A DNA stretch of 64,000 nucleotides from CAYXDO01 sp964463485 (GTDB lineage Bacteria; Myxococcota; Kuafuiibacteriia; Kuafuiibacteriales; Kuafuiibacteriaceae): positions 37,054 through 101,053 of the forward strand of contig CAYXDO010000019.1 in NCBI GenBank assembly GCA_964463485.1. Direction: 5' to 3'. Positions 16,779-24,637 of the stretch are shown piece by piece. Numbering within the stretch: position 1 is the first letter of the stretch; each line of letters starts with the position of its first letter. Both the position numbers and the translations under genes were made by a program. The notes beneath the pieces are model-generated. The model was not told where the DNA came from. It did no database searches and saw only the letters and a program-made list of their open reading frames with translations.

Positions 16779-17771
16779 TCATCCCTTGATTCGCATGCCT
16801 TCGAGCGACGACAAGTCGCGCAAGAGCACCGTCCGAACGCCCTCGTCGACCGAGCTTCGGAGCGCCTTCAGCTTGGCTCCGTCCTTGGTCTTCGTCTCCG
16901 CCGAGTACAATCGATTCGCGGTGCCAAAGTCATTCACGTGGTCGCGACCGGCTTGTCCGACCGCCGAGTTGCCATGTCCCACGAGCGACAGCGAGTCGTC
17001 CCCGTCTCCGCCGAATACCAGATTCTCTTCACCGGCCACGGCGACCTTGTCGTTTCCGCCCATCCCGAAGACCTTGTTCTTCGAGCCGACCGATCGCACC
17101 GTGTCGTTGCCGTCGCCTGCGTCCAGCTCGTTGTGGTCGCCCGCCGAGATCAGCGTGTCCGCTTCGTTTCCACCAAAGACTTTGTTGGAGTCTCCAAGAC
17201 TATGGACCTCGTCCTTGCCTAGTCCCGCGTCGACGCGGTTCGAGTCGCCGAAAGAGGCAATTCGGTCATTGCCACGGCGCCCGAGCAGCTCGTTCGACTG
17301 ACCCCAGCTTCGAATCGTATCGTTGCCGGTGCCGCCGTCGATCTTCGATCCACTCGACCCGTTCTGGATCGAGTCATGCCCGTCGCCGCCGAGCACCGTC
17401 GAGCGATCGCCGAAGTTGGTGATTCGATCGCGACCGCGACCGCCGCTCACGTAGGAGTCCTTGGCGTAGTTGAGGATCGTGTCGTTGCCTTGGCCGCCTT
17501 CGACGCGGACTTTCACATCCACACTCTTGTCGATCGTGATGTTGTCCTTGCCTTCGCCGCCTTTGATCGTGAGTCGCGAGAGTTGGTCTGCTGTGTATCG
17601 GTGCTTCTGGCCATTGACGTCGACTTCGTAGAGGCCGTCTCTGCCTTTGCTGACGCGGATCTTGTCGTCGCCTTTGCCGGCATCCAATACCGTCGGGGCG
17701 CGAAGCGTGGGGAGCGGGAGCGATTTCGTGGTGTCGGGCTTGGGGTGGTTGAGTTTGCCGATGGTCGTCAT
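16779..17771 (-). CDS. RTX-like beta-roll protein with eleven 18-residue repeats, no signal peptide
   Basis: A 330-residue protein. The start is the ATG at 17769-17771, supported by an AAGGAGGA ribosome site at 17778-17785. Residues 91-288 are eleven repeats of exactly 18 residues. Each half-repeat 1 resembles the calcium-binding RTX nonapeptide (for example GGTGNDTI) and each half-repeat 2 is a different pattern (xSxGDSNxV). This predicts an asymmetric beta-roll or solenoid. There is no N-terminal signal and no type I secretion gene nearby; RTX proteins usually leave by a C-terminal signal, and a final 40-residue non-repeat segment is present. It is not a toxin by any visible domain. Confidence 0.85.
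   Translation of the reverse strand: MTTIGKLNHPKPDTTKSLPLPTLRAPTVLDAGKGDDKIRVSKGRDGLYEVDVNGQKHRYTADQLSRLTIKGGEGKDNITIDKSVDVKVRVEGGQGNDTILNYAKDSYVSGGRGRDRITNFGDRSTVLGGDGHDSIQNGSSGSKIDGGTGNDTIRSWGQSNELLGRRGNDRIASFGDSNRVDAGLGKDEVHSLGDSNKVFGGNEADTLISAGDHNELDAGDGNDTVRSVGSKNKVFGMGGNDKVAVAGEENLVFGGDGDDSLSLVGHGNSAVGQAGRDHVNDFGTANRLYSAETKTKDGAKLKALRSSVDEGVRTVLLRDLSSLEGMRIKG
16908..17501 (-). repeat. Array of eleven 54-bp coding repeats (18-residue beta-roll units)
   Basis: The array encodes residues 91-288 of the RTX-like protein in exact 18-residue steps without insertions. The units have diverged at DNA level but keep GG.G.D in the first half and G..N.V/L in the second. Confidence 0.85.
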
Positions 17772-17873
17772 GGTGAGTCCTCCTTGGGAAGTTGGAGCTT
17801 CCCAAAGCACCTCCGCGACCAAGACGCGCTAACCCAATTTCATTGATGATTTCCGTTTTTGTCCGGCACCACC

Positions 17874-17889
17874 GGCCGTTCGTTCGGCC
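17874..17889. terminator. GC hairpin after the L,D-transpeptidase gene
   Basis: GGCCG (17874-17878) and CGGCC (17885-17889) flank a TTCGTT loop. It lies downstream of the minus-strand gene that ends at 17960 and upstream of the RTX-like gene. It may terminate the former. No U-tract is visible, so confidence is limited. Confidence 0.35.
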
Positions 17890-17914
17890 CCCGTCCGTTC
17901 GTTCGGCCCCCGTC
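17877..17914. repeat. 19-bp tandem repeat in intergenic DNA
   Basis: Two identical 19-bp units (17877-17895 and 17896-17914, beginning CGTTCGTTCGG) are followed by a degenerate third copy. They lie in the 188-bp gap between the L,D-transpeptidase stop and the RTX-like gene. Confidence 0.8.
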
Positions 17915-17959
17915 CGTTCGTCCGGCCCCGCCGGCCTGGCGGCCCGCCGCCTCCGACCC

Positions 17960-19033
17960 TCAAGGCTTCTTCTGATACGCCCCGAGCTCCCCGCTGACGT
18001 ATCCGAACATCAACGCGCGCCCGGCGTCGGTGGGGCGGTCGCTGAGACCTGCCGCGAGGATCTTCTCTTCGAGCGCCTCGCTCTGCGCCATGTTCCGGTT
18101 GATCGAGACCTTCGAGCCCGCCTCGCAGTACTTCTCGTGGAACTCGAGAATGTTCGCGCCACTCATCCGCAAACAGCCGTGCGAAGCGGCATGACCGAGC
18201 TCTGGCTCTTCGTGGGCTGGCACGCCGTGAATGTACTCGGAGTACGCTCCGAGGGAGAGTTTGAGAATACCCATCGGATTGTGAATCCCGGGCGCGACGG
18301 GCTTCGCGTTCGCCGCCCACGCGCTCGCGGGAGGGTTCCAAGGCCGTCGCGGCAAAACTTCGCTGATACGAAACGAGTTGCCGACCGTCGGATACTGAGC
18401 GGTGCCCGGTGAAGTCAAATACCGCGCGACCGGCTCGCCGGCCGAGTCGAGGACGTAAATCCGCGCCTTCGATGAGTTTGCGATGTCGACGACGATGTCG
18501 AACTGAGCCCGCTTGCTCCCCTGGGCGACCGCGGCGCTCTTGTGCGCCGTGATCGCCTCATGGGCCGCGGCGTCGAGCGCTCTGACCGTCGCTGCGTCCA
18601 ACTTGCCGGTCACGGCCAGCCCCGAACGAACGCCCTGGAAACTCTTGAGCGCGGCCTCCGTCTTCGGACCGAACGCCCGGTCGACGTCCGCGGTCGTCGG
18701 GAGCAGCCCGAGGCTGTACAACAGCGTCTGAACGACCCCCACCGCGTCATTCTTCGGAATGCCACGCTTCATCGCTGGCGCAACGCCTTCTGCGATCGCG
18801 ACCAACGATGGGTTGTTCTTGAAGGCCTTGGTGCCGAGGGCCGTGGAAGCGGGAAGACCGCCGCTCCGCCCCACGCCAGGGCTCGGTATCGTGCTCGGCA
18901 GCGGGGTCGTTCGCGGACCGAGAGAAGGCTCCGGAGTCGCCGGGGGAGCGACGGCGGGCTGCGCCAGAGACTCACCCGATGGTTGGATCGGCGCCACACC
19001 GTTGGAACCACCTGTAACGTTCGCGAGGGGCAT
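17960..19033 (-). CDS. L,D-transpeptidase (YkuD) with peptidoglycan-binding-like domain, no signal peptide
   Basis: A 357-residue protein. Residues 1-70 are Pro/Ser-rich and lack a hydrophobic signal. Residues about 75-160 contain a peptidoglycan-binding-like helical domain (FGPKTEAALKSFQ...GKLDAATVRAL). The C-terminal part is a YkuD domain with the catalytic signature HAASHGCLRMSG, nucleophile Cys near residue 286. YkuD enzymes form 3-3 cross-links or attach proteins to peptidoglycan in the periplasm, so the absence of a signal peptide is unexpected. The ATG at 19031-19033 has GGAG just upstream; no alternative start would add a signal. It is divergent from the tetR gene. Confidence 0.88.
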   Translation of the reverse strand: MPLANVTGGSNGVAPIQPSGESLAQPAVAPPATPEPSLGPRTTPLPSTIPSPGVGRSGGLPASTALGTKAFKNNPSLVAIAEGVAPAMKRGIPKNDAVGVVQTLLYSLGLLPTTADVDRAFGPKTEAALKSFQGVRSGLAVTGKLDAATVRALDAAAHEAITAHKSAAVAQGSKRAQFDIVVDIANSSKARIYVLDSAGEPVARYLTSPGTAQYPTVGNSFRISEVLPRRPWNPPASAWAANAKPVAPGIHNPMGILKLSLGAYSEYIHGVPAHEEPELGHAASHGCLRMSGANILEFHEKYCEAGSKVSINRNMAQSEALEEKILAAGLSDRPTDAGRALMFGYVSGELGAYQKKP

Positions 19034-19079
19034 GCTCCGTTATCGCACATCCGAGCCTCACGTCGCGTCTTTCGAGCCC

Positions 19080-19108
19080 TTGACGCGGCCAGGCCTCGGA
19101 TCTATTGT
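19080..19108 (+). promoter_or_regulatory. Sigma70-type promoter of the tetR-fusion oxidase operon
   Basis: TTGACG at 19080-19085 and TATTGT at 19103-19108 are separated by exactly 17 bp. The predicted transcription start is near 19115, which is the A of the ATG of the TetR gene, so the mRNA would be leaderless. Confidence 0.6.
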
Positions 19109-19123
19109 TTGAACATGTTCAAA
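19108..19123. promoter_or_regulatory. Palindromic operator for the TetR regulator
   Basis: TTTGAACATGTTCAAA is a perfect 16-bp palindrome, extended by partial symmetry (TTGTT / AACAA). It overlaps the end of the -10 element, the predicted transcription start and the TetR start codon. This is the expected place for autorepression by the TetR protein encoded immediately downstream. Confidence 0.7.
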
Positions 19124-19840
19124 ACAATGCGACGGGCCGAACACAAACCGAGCGGCCGAGGCGACGAGCGAGGACGGGCGATTCTCGAAGCGGCGCTCGC
19201 GGTCTTCCGTGAGAAGGGCTTCGAGCGCGCCACGATGCGTCAGGTGGCCGACGCGGCGCACGTCGCGGTCGGCGCCGCCTACTACTACTTCCCTTCCAAA
19301 GAGGCGTTGGTCTTTGCCTGGTACGAGCAAATCCAGGAACGGCACGCGGCCTCGTTCAAACCGACCGGCGAGCTCCAGGAACGAATTCGTCTCGCTCTGG
19401 TGACCAAGCTCGACCTCCTGAAGGAACATCGGCCGCTCCTCTCCGCCCTCTTCCAGTTCGCAGCGATCAAAGATCACCCGCTCTCGCCCTTTTCGGAGGG
19501 CTCGCGGTCCGTTCGCGCGTCGGCCATGAGTGTGTTTGAAGCAGCCATCGGTTCGGAGGTCTCGGACGCGTTACTCAAGGACCTCGTGGTCCGCTCCCTC
19601 TGGCTTGCTCACCTAGGACTCATTCTCTTCTTCATTCATGACGAAGGTGAGGCAGCGAAGACGTATGCGCTCGCTGGGCGGATGGCGGACGGCTTCGCGA
19701 AAGTCTGCGCGCTCCTCTCGCTTCCCTTCGCCGGTCCGTTTGTCGCACCCATCCTCGAGGCGCTCCTCGAGGCCGAGCTCTTGAGTTCACCTGGCATCGA
19801 GAACCCGGGCGTCTTGACGCAGACCGAGAAGCCGCGATGA
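19115..19840 (+). CDS. TetR/AcrR family transcriptional regulator
   Basis: A 241-residue regulator. The N-terminal helix-turn-helix covers about residues 20-65 (AILEAALAVFREKGFERATM, then VADAAHVAVGAAYYYFPSKE), followed by a helical ligand-binding domain. The start is the ATG at 19115, which lies inside the operator and at the predicted transcription start; the alternative is the ATG at 19127. Neither has a ribosome-binding site, consistent with leaderless translation. The stop overlaps an in-frame ATG of the next gene (ATGA at 19837-19840), so the regulator and the methyltransferase-oxidase fusion form an operon that it probably represses. The ligand is unknown. Confidence 0.9.
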   Translation: MFKTMRRAEHKPSGRGDERGRAILEAALAVFREKGFERATMRQVADAAHVAVGAAYYYFPSKEALVFAWYEQIQERHAASFKPTGELQERIRLALVTKLDLLKEHRPLLSALFQFAAIKDHPLSPFSEGSRSVRASAMSVFEAAIGSEVSDALLKDLVVRSLWLAHLGLILFFIHDEGEAAKTYALAGRMADGFAKVCALLSLPFAGPFVAPILEALLEAELLSSPGIENPGVLTQTEKPR

Positions 19841-19854
19841 GAAAGGAAGAAGTC

Positions 19855-22086
19855 ATGTCTCAGTCCGCCGAAACCACAACTCACCCTCGACTCCAGCCCC
19901 TGTGGTATCCGCCAGCGATCGCGCACCGTCGCCCGAGCCACCTTTGGTACGTCGGCCGCGCGATCTTCGTGAGCCGTCACGACTATCGTCGGATCTTCGT
20001 CGCCTTCGTGGCCACCGGATTGATGTTGGGAATTCTCGGCAAGGCCGTCCCCGAGTTGGCGGTGCTCGAAGATGCTGCGTTCGTCGTCGCGTGGATGGGC
20101 TTGGGCCTCTTGGGTTTCTCGCTCCTCGGGTTGGCTTTGATGTACGGACGGGCCTCTCTGGGGTATTACGAAAAACTCATTCCTCCCGCATTCGATCGGG
20201 ACCAACCGACCCGAGTGCTCGACCTCCATGTCGGGACCTATCGGAGCGCGTGGGCCTTGGCCGAGCTGCTTCCGAATTCGCTCGTCATGTCACTCGACGT
20301 CGCCGGACAGAGTCATGCTTCCTCCGAGCTCGCCGTGAGCGAGGTCCGCGCCCTCGAACGACCGCCCGAGAGCCACCCGAACATCCGGGCGCTCGCGCCG
20401 ATCACCTTTGGACCAGAAACCCGCCTCCCGCTCGCCGATGCCAGCGTCGACCTCGCGGTGCTCGGCTTTGGGACTCACGAGCTCCCTCAGGCGGTTCGAG
20501 AGCGACTCTTGGACGAGATCGCGAGAGTGTCCAAGCCGAATGGGCAACTCTCGATGTTCGAGCATGGGATCGATCTGTTGAACTTCTTCGTCTTCGGCCC
20601 CGTGATCGAACACGTGACCCCGCGGGAATCCTGGCTCGAGGCACTCTCGAGGCACTTTTTCGACGTGAGAAGCGCCCGTCACTTTCCGGGTGTCGATCTC
20701 TTCTTCGCCCGGAACGGGAGGCCACAGTCGACTGAGTTTACGGCCCGAGGTCGAGCGCCGAGTCGCGAAGCGGAGGTCGATGTCGTCGTGGTGGGCGCAG
20801 GCATCGCCGGACTCGCCGCGGCATACACGCTGAACGAGCGCGGGCTTTCGACGTTGATCCTCGAGGCAGAAGACAGAGTTGGTGGCAGAATGACGACCGA
20901 TCGCGTTCGAGGCCATGCGATCGACCGAGGAGTCACCTTGTTGGGCACCCACATGCGCGCCGTGCGAGGGCTGGCAGAGTGCCATGGGCTCGCCACGCGG
21001 GGGGAGTCCTTCGCCCTCGAAGTCGTTCGCGACGGTTCGGTGTCGAAGTATCGGGCCCGAAATCCGTGGACCCTTCTTCGAGATCACAGCTTGTCCTTCG
21101 ACGCCAAGGTCGCCTTGGCTCGCCTCGCACTGGACCTCGCCCGTGCGTATGACGGGCTCCATCACGGCAGCAGCCATCGGGCCGTCGAGCGCTCCGACGA
21201 GGACGTTCGTACTCATTTCGCCCGCCTCGGTCCGGGTGGGATGGAGTTGCTCGAGAAAGTCATCGTGCCCGGCCTGCGCGGCGCGATAGGCGCCGGTATC
21301 CCGCGCACCTCGTTTCTGACCCTCGCTCAGGTGGTGTTCAACACGATGGGAATGGGGCTGTGGAACGTGGATGGCGGAGTAGATCGCATCCCTGAAAAAA
21401 TTGCCTCACGACTACGCGTGCTCACCCGAGCCAGAGTCGAGCGGGTCGAGGCCATCGAGACGGCGGTGTCGTTGAGCTACTCTCGGGAAGGAAGAAGCTG
21501 CTCACTTCGTGCGAAGGCGGCTGTGCTGGCCGTCCCGGGGCCTGTCGTCCCTCGGATTTGGCCGCGCGCGCCGGCAGAAATCGCCGCGGTTTGCGCCAAA
21601 ACCGAATATTCCAAGCTGGCGAGTGTGCACCTCGGCCTCGCCAAGCCTCCGCCGACCGACGCCACGGGTCGCGCCTTCGAGCGGGCCGACGAGAGTGGCG
21701 TGACTGTCTTCGAAGTCGAAAACCTACGCCGAAGATGCCCCGAGGGAAAGGGTATGGTATCCGTCTATTTCACCGACACCCCGAGTTTCTCGTCTCAGGA
21801 TGCCTCCGACGAGCTGTTGGTGGCCCGCGCGACCGGGGCGTTCGTTCGAGAATTTCCGGGATCGAAAGAGGACGTGGAGCTCACGCACGTCATCCGCTGG
21901 CCACTCGCGATCGCGCAGTTTCCTGCAGGCCGAATTCGCCAGATCGGACAGCTCCTTTCGGCGCTCGAAGCCACTCGGCTGCCGGTTGCGCTCGCCGGAG
22001 ATTGGCTCGACGGAGTCTCTTGTGAGTCGGCCGCTCAAACGGGACTGCGGGCGGCCGAGCGGGTCGTGGATGTCTTGGATGGGTAG
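19855..22086 (+). CDS. Membrane-anchored methyltransferase-flavin amine oxidase fusion
   Basis: A 743-residue fusion. Residues about 48-98 contain two hydrophobic segments, predicted membrane helices. Residues about 115-300 are a class I SAM-methyltransferase-like domain (TRVLDLHVG, PLADASVDLAVLGFGTHEL, DEIARVSKPNGQLSMFEHG); its glycine loop is degenerate. From about residue 308 there is a flavin monoamine-oxidase/protoporphyrinogen-oxidase domain with VVVVGAGIAGLAAAY, EAEDRVGGRM and a C-terminal LAGDWLDG FAD segment. The ATG at 19855 is preferred because AAAGGAAGAAG precedes it; an ATG at 19837 overlaps the tetR stop. The fusion suggests consecutive methylation and oxidation of a lipid-like or hydrophobic substrate, which is inference. 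Confidence 0.85.
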   Translation: MSQSAETTTHPRLQPLWYPPAIAHRRPSHLWYVGRAIFVSRHDYRRIFVAFVATGLMLGILGKAVPELAVLEDAAFVVAWMGLGLLGFSLLGLALMYGRASLGYYEKLIPPAFDRDQPTRVLDLHVGTYRSAWALAELLPNSLVMSLDVAGQSHASSELAVSEVRALERPPESHPNIRALAPITFGPETRLPLADASVDLAVLGFGTHELPQAVRERLLDEIARVSKPNGQLSMFEHGIDLLNFFVFGPVIEHVTPRESWLEALSRHFFDVRSARHFPGVDLFFARNGRPQSTEFTARGRAPSREAEVDVVVVGAGIAGLAAAYTLNERGLSTLILEAEDRVGGRMTTDRVRGHAIDRGVTLLGTHMRAVRGLAECHGLATRGESFALEVVRDGSVSKYRARNPWTLLRDHSLSFDAKVALARLALDLARAYDGLHHGSSHRAVERSDEDVRTHFARLGPGGMELLEKVIVPGLRGAIGAGIPRTSFLTLAQVVFNTMGMGLWNVDGGVDRIPEKIASRLRVLTRARVERVEAIETAVSLSYSREGRSCSLRAKAAVLAVPGPVVPRIWPRAPAEIAAVCAKTEYSKLASVHLGLAKPPPTDATGRAFERADESGVTVFEVENLRRRCPEGKGMVSVYFTDTPSFSSQDASDELLVARATGAFVREFPGSKEDVELTHVIRWPLAIAQFPAGRIRQIGQLLSALEATRLPVALAGDWLDGVSCESAAQTGLRAAERVVDVLDG

Positions 22087-22114
22087 CCTGCGGACGGGGC
22101 CGAGTTAGAGGAGG

Positions 22115-22723
22115 TCAGATTTTGACGGGGCGGGAGAATCGGCGCATCGTCGCGTCTCCGACGTCGGCGATGACTTCGCCAACCACGGCCGCGCCGGCCA
22201 CGACCAGCCCATACTCACCTCGCTGCGCGCGGTGATTGAAGTCAGGCATCGCGGTCTGGTCACCGGTGGCGGCCGCGCCGAGGGCGGTCACTCCGTCGGC
22301 GGCGCCGCGAGCCAGCCTCGATGGCCGGAGTCCTTCCGCGCCAGCGAGCGCCATGGCGCCGTCGACCAAGCCAACGCCAGGAGTGGCGCTCACCAGGCCC
22401 TCCGCGCCGGCCGCCAAACCTGCGTTGGCGAGCTTGGCGCCCTTGCTCTTCGCGGGAGACTTTTCGTAGGCATCGATGCCGGCGGTCACCGCTCCGAGCA
22501 CGGCGACTGACTTCGAGGCAGCACCGAGCTCTTCGGCGGCGCCTCGCGCCTTTGCTGCGGCCCCAGCGAGACCCGGTAGCGCGGCCGCCTTCGTTCCGGC
22601 AGCCTTCGCGGCTTTCTCGGCGATGTCGATGACGCCGCCTGCTTTCGAGGCGGCGTCGTTGATCTTCTCAGCAGTCAGGTGGAACTTGGATGGGTTTGGA
22701 TTCTTGCCGATTGCGTTTGTCAT
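22115..22723 (-). CDS. Ala/Gly-rich protein of unknown function
   Basis: A 202-residue protein. The start is the ATG at 22721-22723, with GGAGG about 9 nt upstream. It has no signal peptide. The middle is rich in Ala and Gly, with small-residue hydrophobic stretches (LVSATPGVGLVDGAMALAG, YGLVVAGAAVVGEVIADVG) that could form glycine-zipper-like membrane-active helices. The N-terminus MTNAIGKNPNP loosely resembles the MTTIGKLNHP start of the RTX-like protein. No family is recognised; it could be a self-inserting or secreted effector, but nothing proves that. Confidence 0.7.
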   Translation of the reverse strand: MTNAIGKNPNPSKFHLTAEKINDAASKAGGVIDIAEKAAKAAGTKAAALPGLAGAAAKARGAAEELGAASKSVAVLGAVTAGIDAYEKSPAKSKGAKLANAGLAAGAEGLVSATPGVGLVDGAMALAGAEGLRPSRLARGAADGVTALGAAATGDQTAMPDFNHRAQRGEYGLVVAGAAVVGEVIADVGDATMRRFSRPVKI

Positions 22724-22830
22724 GGTATGGAACCTCCGAAGCGCAACCCTCCGCAAGGCGCGGGCCAAGCACACTTCGCGGCGCTCGGCTCCTTTCTCCG
22801 ACTTTCGTGCGGCTGCTCGTCCGGCCGCTG

Positions 22831-22854
22831 GTCCGGCTCCGAACGGTTCCGGAC
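22831..22854. terminator. GTCCGG/CCGGAC hairpin after a lipoprotein gene
   Basis: GTCCGG (22831-22836) pairs with CCGGAC (22849-22854) around a 12-nt loop, about 12 bp beyond the stop of the minus-strand gene ending at 22866. It belongs to a set of similar GTCCGG-rich hairpins downstream of genes in this window. Confidence 0.4.
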
Positions 22855-22865
22855 GGGTCCGCGAG

Positions 22866-24218
22866 CTACTTCTTCTGCCGGGTCAGCAGCGCGAACTCGA
22901 GCCGATCCTCGGCCAAGGTGAAGGCAAGAATTCTCTCGGACGAGAGCACGATCAGTCTTTCGATGTCGAGCGCCATCGGCCTCTGGAGCTCACACAAGCC
23001 GTGACCGTCGACGTACTGACCAAAGTTGCCAAATGGGTTTCCGTAGACGAACCCACCGGGGAAGGGCTCGAGCGACAGCGTCCAGAACTTCGTCGGGGAC
23101 CTCACGATCGGCTCCCAGACCGCGCCCGCCTGAGCGTAAAACGCACTCTCGGCGTCACCCACCACCACATCCAAGCCGGGGACTACGGCCGCCGACATCA
23201 ACCCCGTGGTCGAGCTCGTGTCCTCGAACTGAGTCGCATCGTTCGTCCAGCGAAGGATGCGGCGATCGGAAGCCAGGACCGCGATCGCCTCTCCTGGACC
23301 GATCCACTCGACGTCACCGATTTTGCGACCTCCCGACGGCGGCAGGTCGAGGGAGAGCGCAGACGCCGTCCACCCGAGTCGAGCGCCTTTGAGGAAGCGT
23401 CCTCCGGACGTGAGGAGGAAGACTTCCAACTCTCCCAACGAATCGAGACCTCCATCGAGGGCAAATGTCGTCTCGTCGGTCGACAGACCCGGACCTTCCA
23501 TCACCTTGTGCAACTGCGCAGTCCGCGCGCTTTCGTCGAGACTGAGTGAGTACACACCTCCGTCGAGAGCGACGACGTGAGTCTTGCCTGGCGTCGTGAA
23601 TCCGTGGACGAGGCCGCTAGCTGGGCTTGACGTCCATGTGAATCGTTCAGCGCCGCGCGCCGCGTCATACACGAAGAGCGCAGCGGCCGTCACGAGCAGG
23701 GCTCGGTTGGAATCGAGCGCAAACCCATTCGCATCTTTCGCGTCGACGTTCGTCGAGTCGAGCCGGCTCCCGAAGGTGACGCACGGAGTCGGGCGGGGAG
23801 GAAGACGGAAGCTCCGGCCCGTCGTTTCGAGTTGCTCGATCGGCAGCGACTCGAAAGCTCTACCCGCGTTGGACACGAACGCACTCTGTGGGAGATCGAC
23901 CACCCGGCCCGAATCCGAAGAAACGAGCTCGCCTTCTGGTAGACCGAGCTCGTCATGAGTCGAGCGATACGCCAAGACCTCGATTCGCAGCGTCTCCTGT
24001 TCAGTTTCGACGGTGAGAATTCCGAACGGGAGCGCGGAGACACGCGCCTCGAGCAACTCACCGCCCGAGTAGGCCGCCACGACGAGGGTCGATACGGAAG
24101 CCAACTCGGGGAGAACGATGGGCAGAGTTCGTTGTCCACAGCCGCTCGAACCGCACACGAAAGCCACGAGCATGACACGCCTCGTCCGATGGAAGGAATC
24201 GCAAGGAGCGCGCGACAT
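22866..24218 (-). CDS. Beta-propeller-like lipoprotein, paralogue family member 1
   Basis: A 450-residue protein with a lipoprotein signal (VMLVAFVCGSSGCG). It belongs to a three-member family in this window (the others end at 29668 and start at 55359). Shared features are a LP-x-V N-terminal strand region, an ELGLPEGEL-like segment near residue 90, a Pro-Cys segment before the propeller, several strand repeats of the form ALDGGVYSLSLDE or VLASDRRILRWTN, and a C-terminal Cys followed by an ERILAFTL-type strand. A six- or seven-blade propeller is likely. The function is unknown. The start ATG at 24216-24218 has no obvious ribosome site. Confidence 0.75.
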   Translation of the reverse strand: MSRAPCDSFHRTRRVMLVAFVCGSSGCGQRTLPIVLPELASVSTLVVAAYSGGELLEARVSALPFGILTVETEQETLRIEVLAYRSTHDELGLPEGELVSSDSGRVVDLPQSAFVSNAGRAFESLPIEQLETTGRSFRLPPRPTPCVTFGSRLDSTNVDAKDANGFALDSNRALLVTAAALFVYDAARGAERFTWTSSPASGLVHGFTTPGKTHVVALDGGVYSLSLDESARTAQLHKVMEGPGLSTDETTFALDGGLDSLGELEVFLLTSGGRFLKGARLGWTASALSLDLPPSGGRKIGDVEWIGPGEAIAVLASDRRILRWTNDATQFEDTSSTTGLMSAAVVPGLDVVVGDAESAFYAQAGAVWEPIVRSPTKFWTLSLEPFPGGFVYGNPFGNFGQYVDGHGLCELQRPMALDIERLIVLSSERILAFTLAEDRLEFALLTRQKK

Positions 24219-24417
24219 GCCCCAAGCTACGGAAGAAGTATTCGGTAAGACAAGGGCAGTGAGTAGCGTCCCAGCGATGGCGAGTAGTCAGTGGGGATTA
24301 TCTCGCTCGACGCGAAAAATTCCCCGCAATTCCGGCGAGCACACCCGTGATTTTGCGACGAGCCCCTCGGCACGACACTTGCTCGCGCCGACTGCCGCTC
24401 AATCCACGGGAGGAACG

Positions 24418-24633
24418 ATGGAAATCACGCGCTCGATTTCGATAAGAGGCAAGAACGAGGGAGACTTGGAACTTCGAATCCACACACTTCGCCGGGCCAT
24501 CACCGCGCGTCGGGGGACGGTGTTGACGGTCGACCGAGCTCCGGGCGAGTGCTCGGCCTGGATTCAGTATCACGTCCCGCCCCTCCGCTTCGATGACCAT
24601 GACGCGGCAAGCGCTGGTCCCGAGGCCGAGTAG
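24418..24633 (+). CDS. Small basic protein, tandem paralogue 1
   Basis: A 71-residue protein starting at the ATG 24418, with GGGAGGA just upstream. Residues 15-52 (LELRIHTLRRAITARRGTVL followed by a strand pair and WIQYHVP) align with the next gene. The pattern helix-turn-strand-strand suggests a small alpha/beta fold, perhaps a nucleic acid- or membrane-surface-binding protein. I recognise no known family. The neighbouring gene starts 4 bp after its stop. Confidence 0.65.
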   Translation: MEITRSISIRGKNEGDLELRIHTLRRAITARRGTVLTVDRAPGECSAWIQYHVPPLRFDDHDAASAGPEAE

Positions 24634-24637
24634 CTCG

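Noticed and set aside
16779..17771. RTX toxin or hemolysin
   Set aside because: The repeats resemble RTX but there is no pore-forming, lipase or protease domain and no type I secretion gene nearby. Only the repeat fold is claimed.
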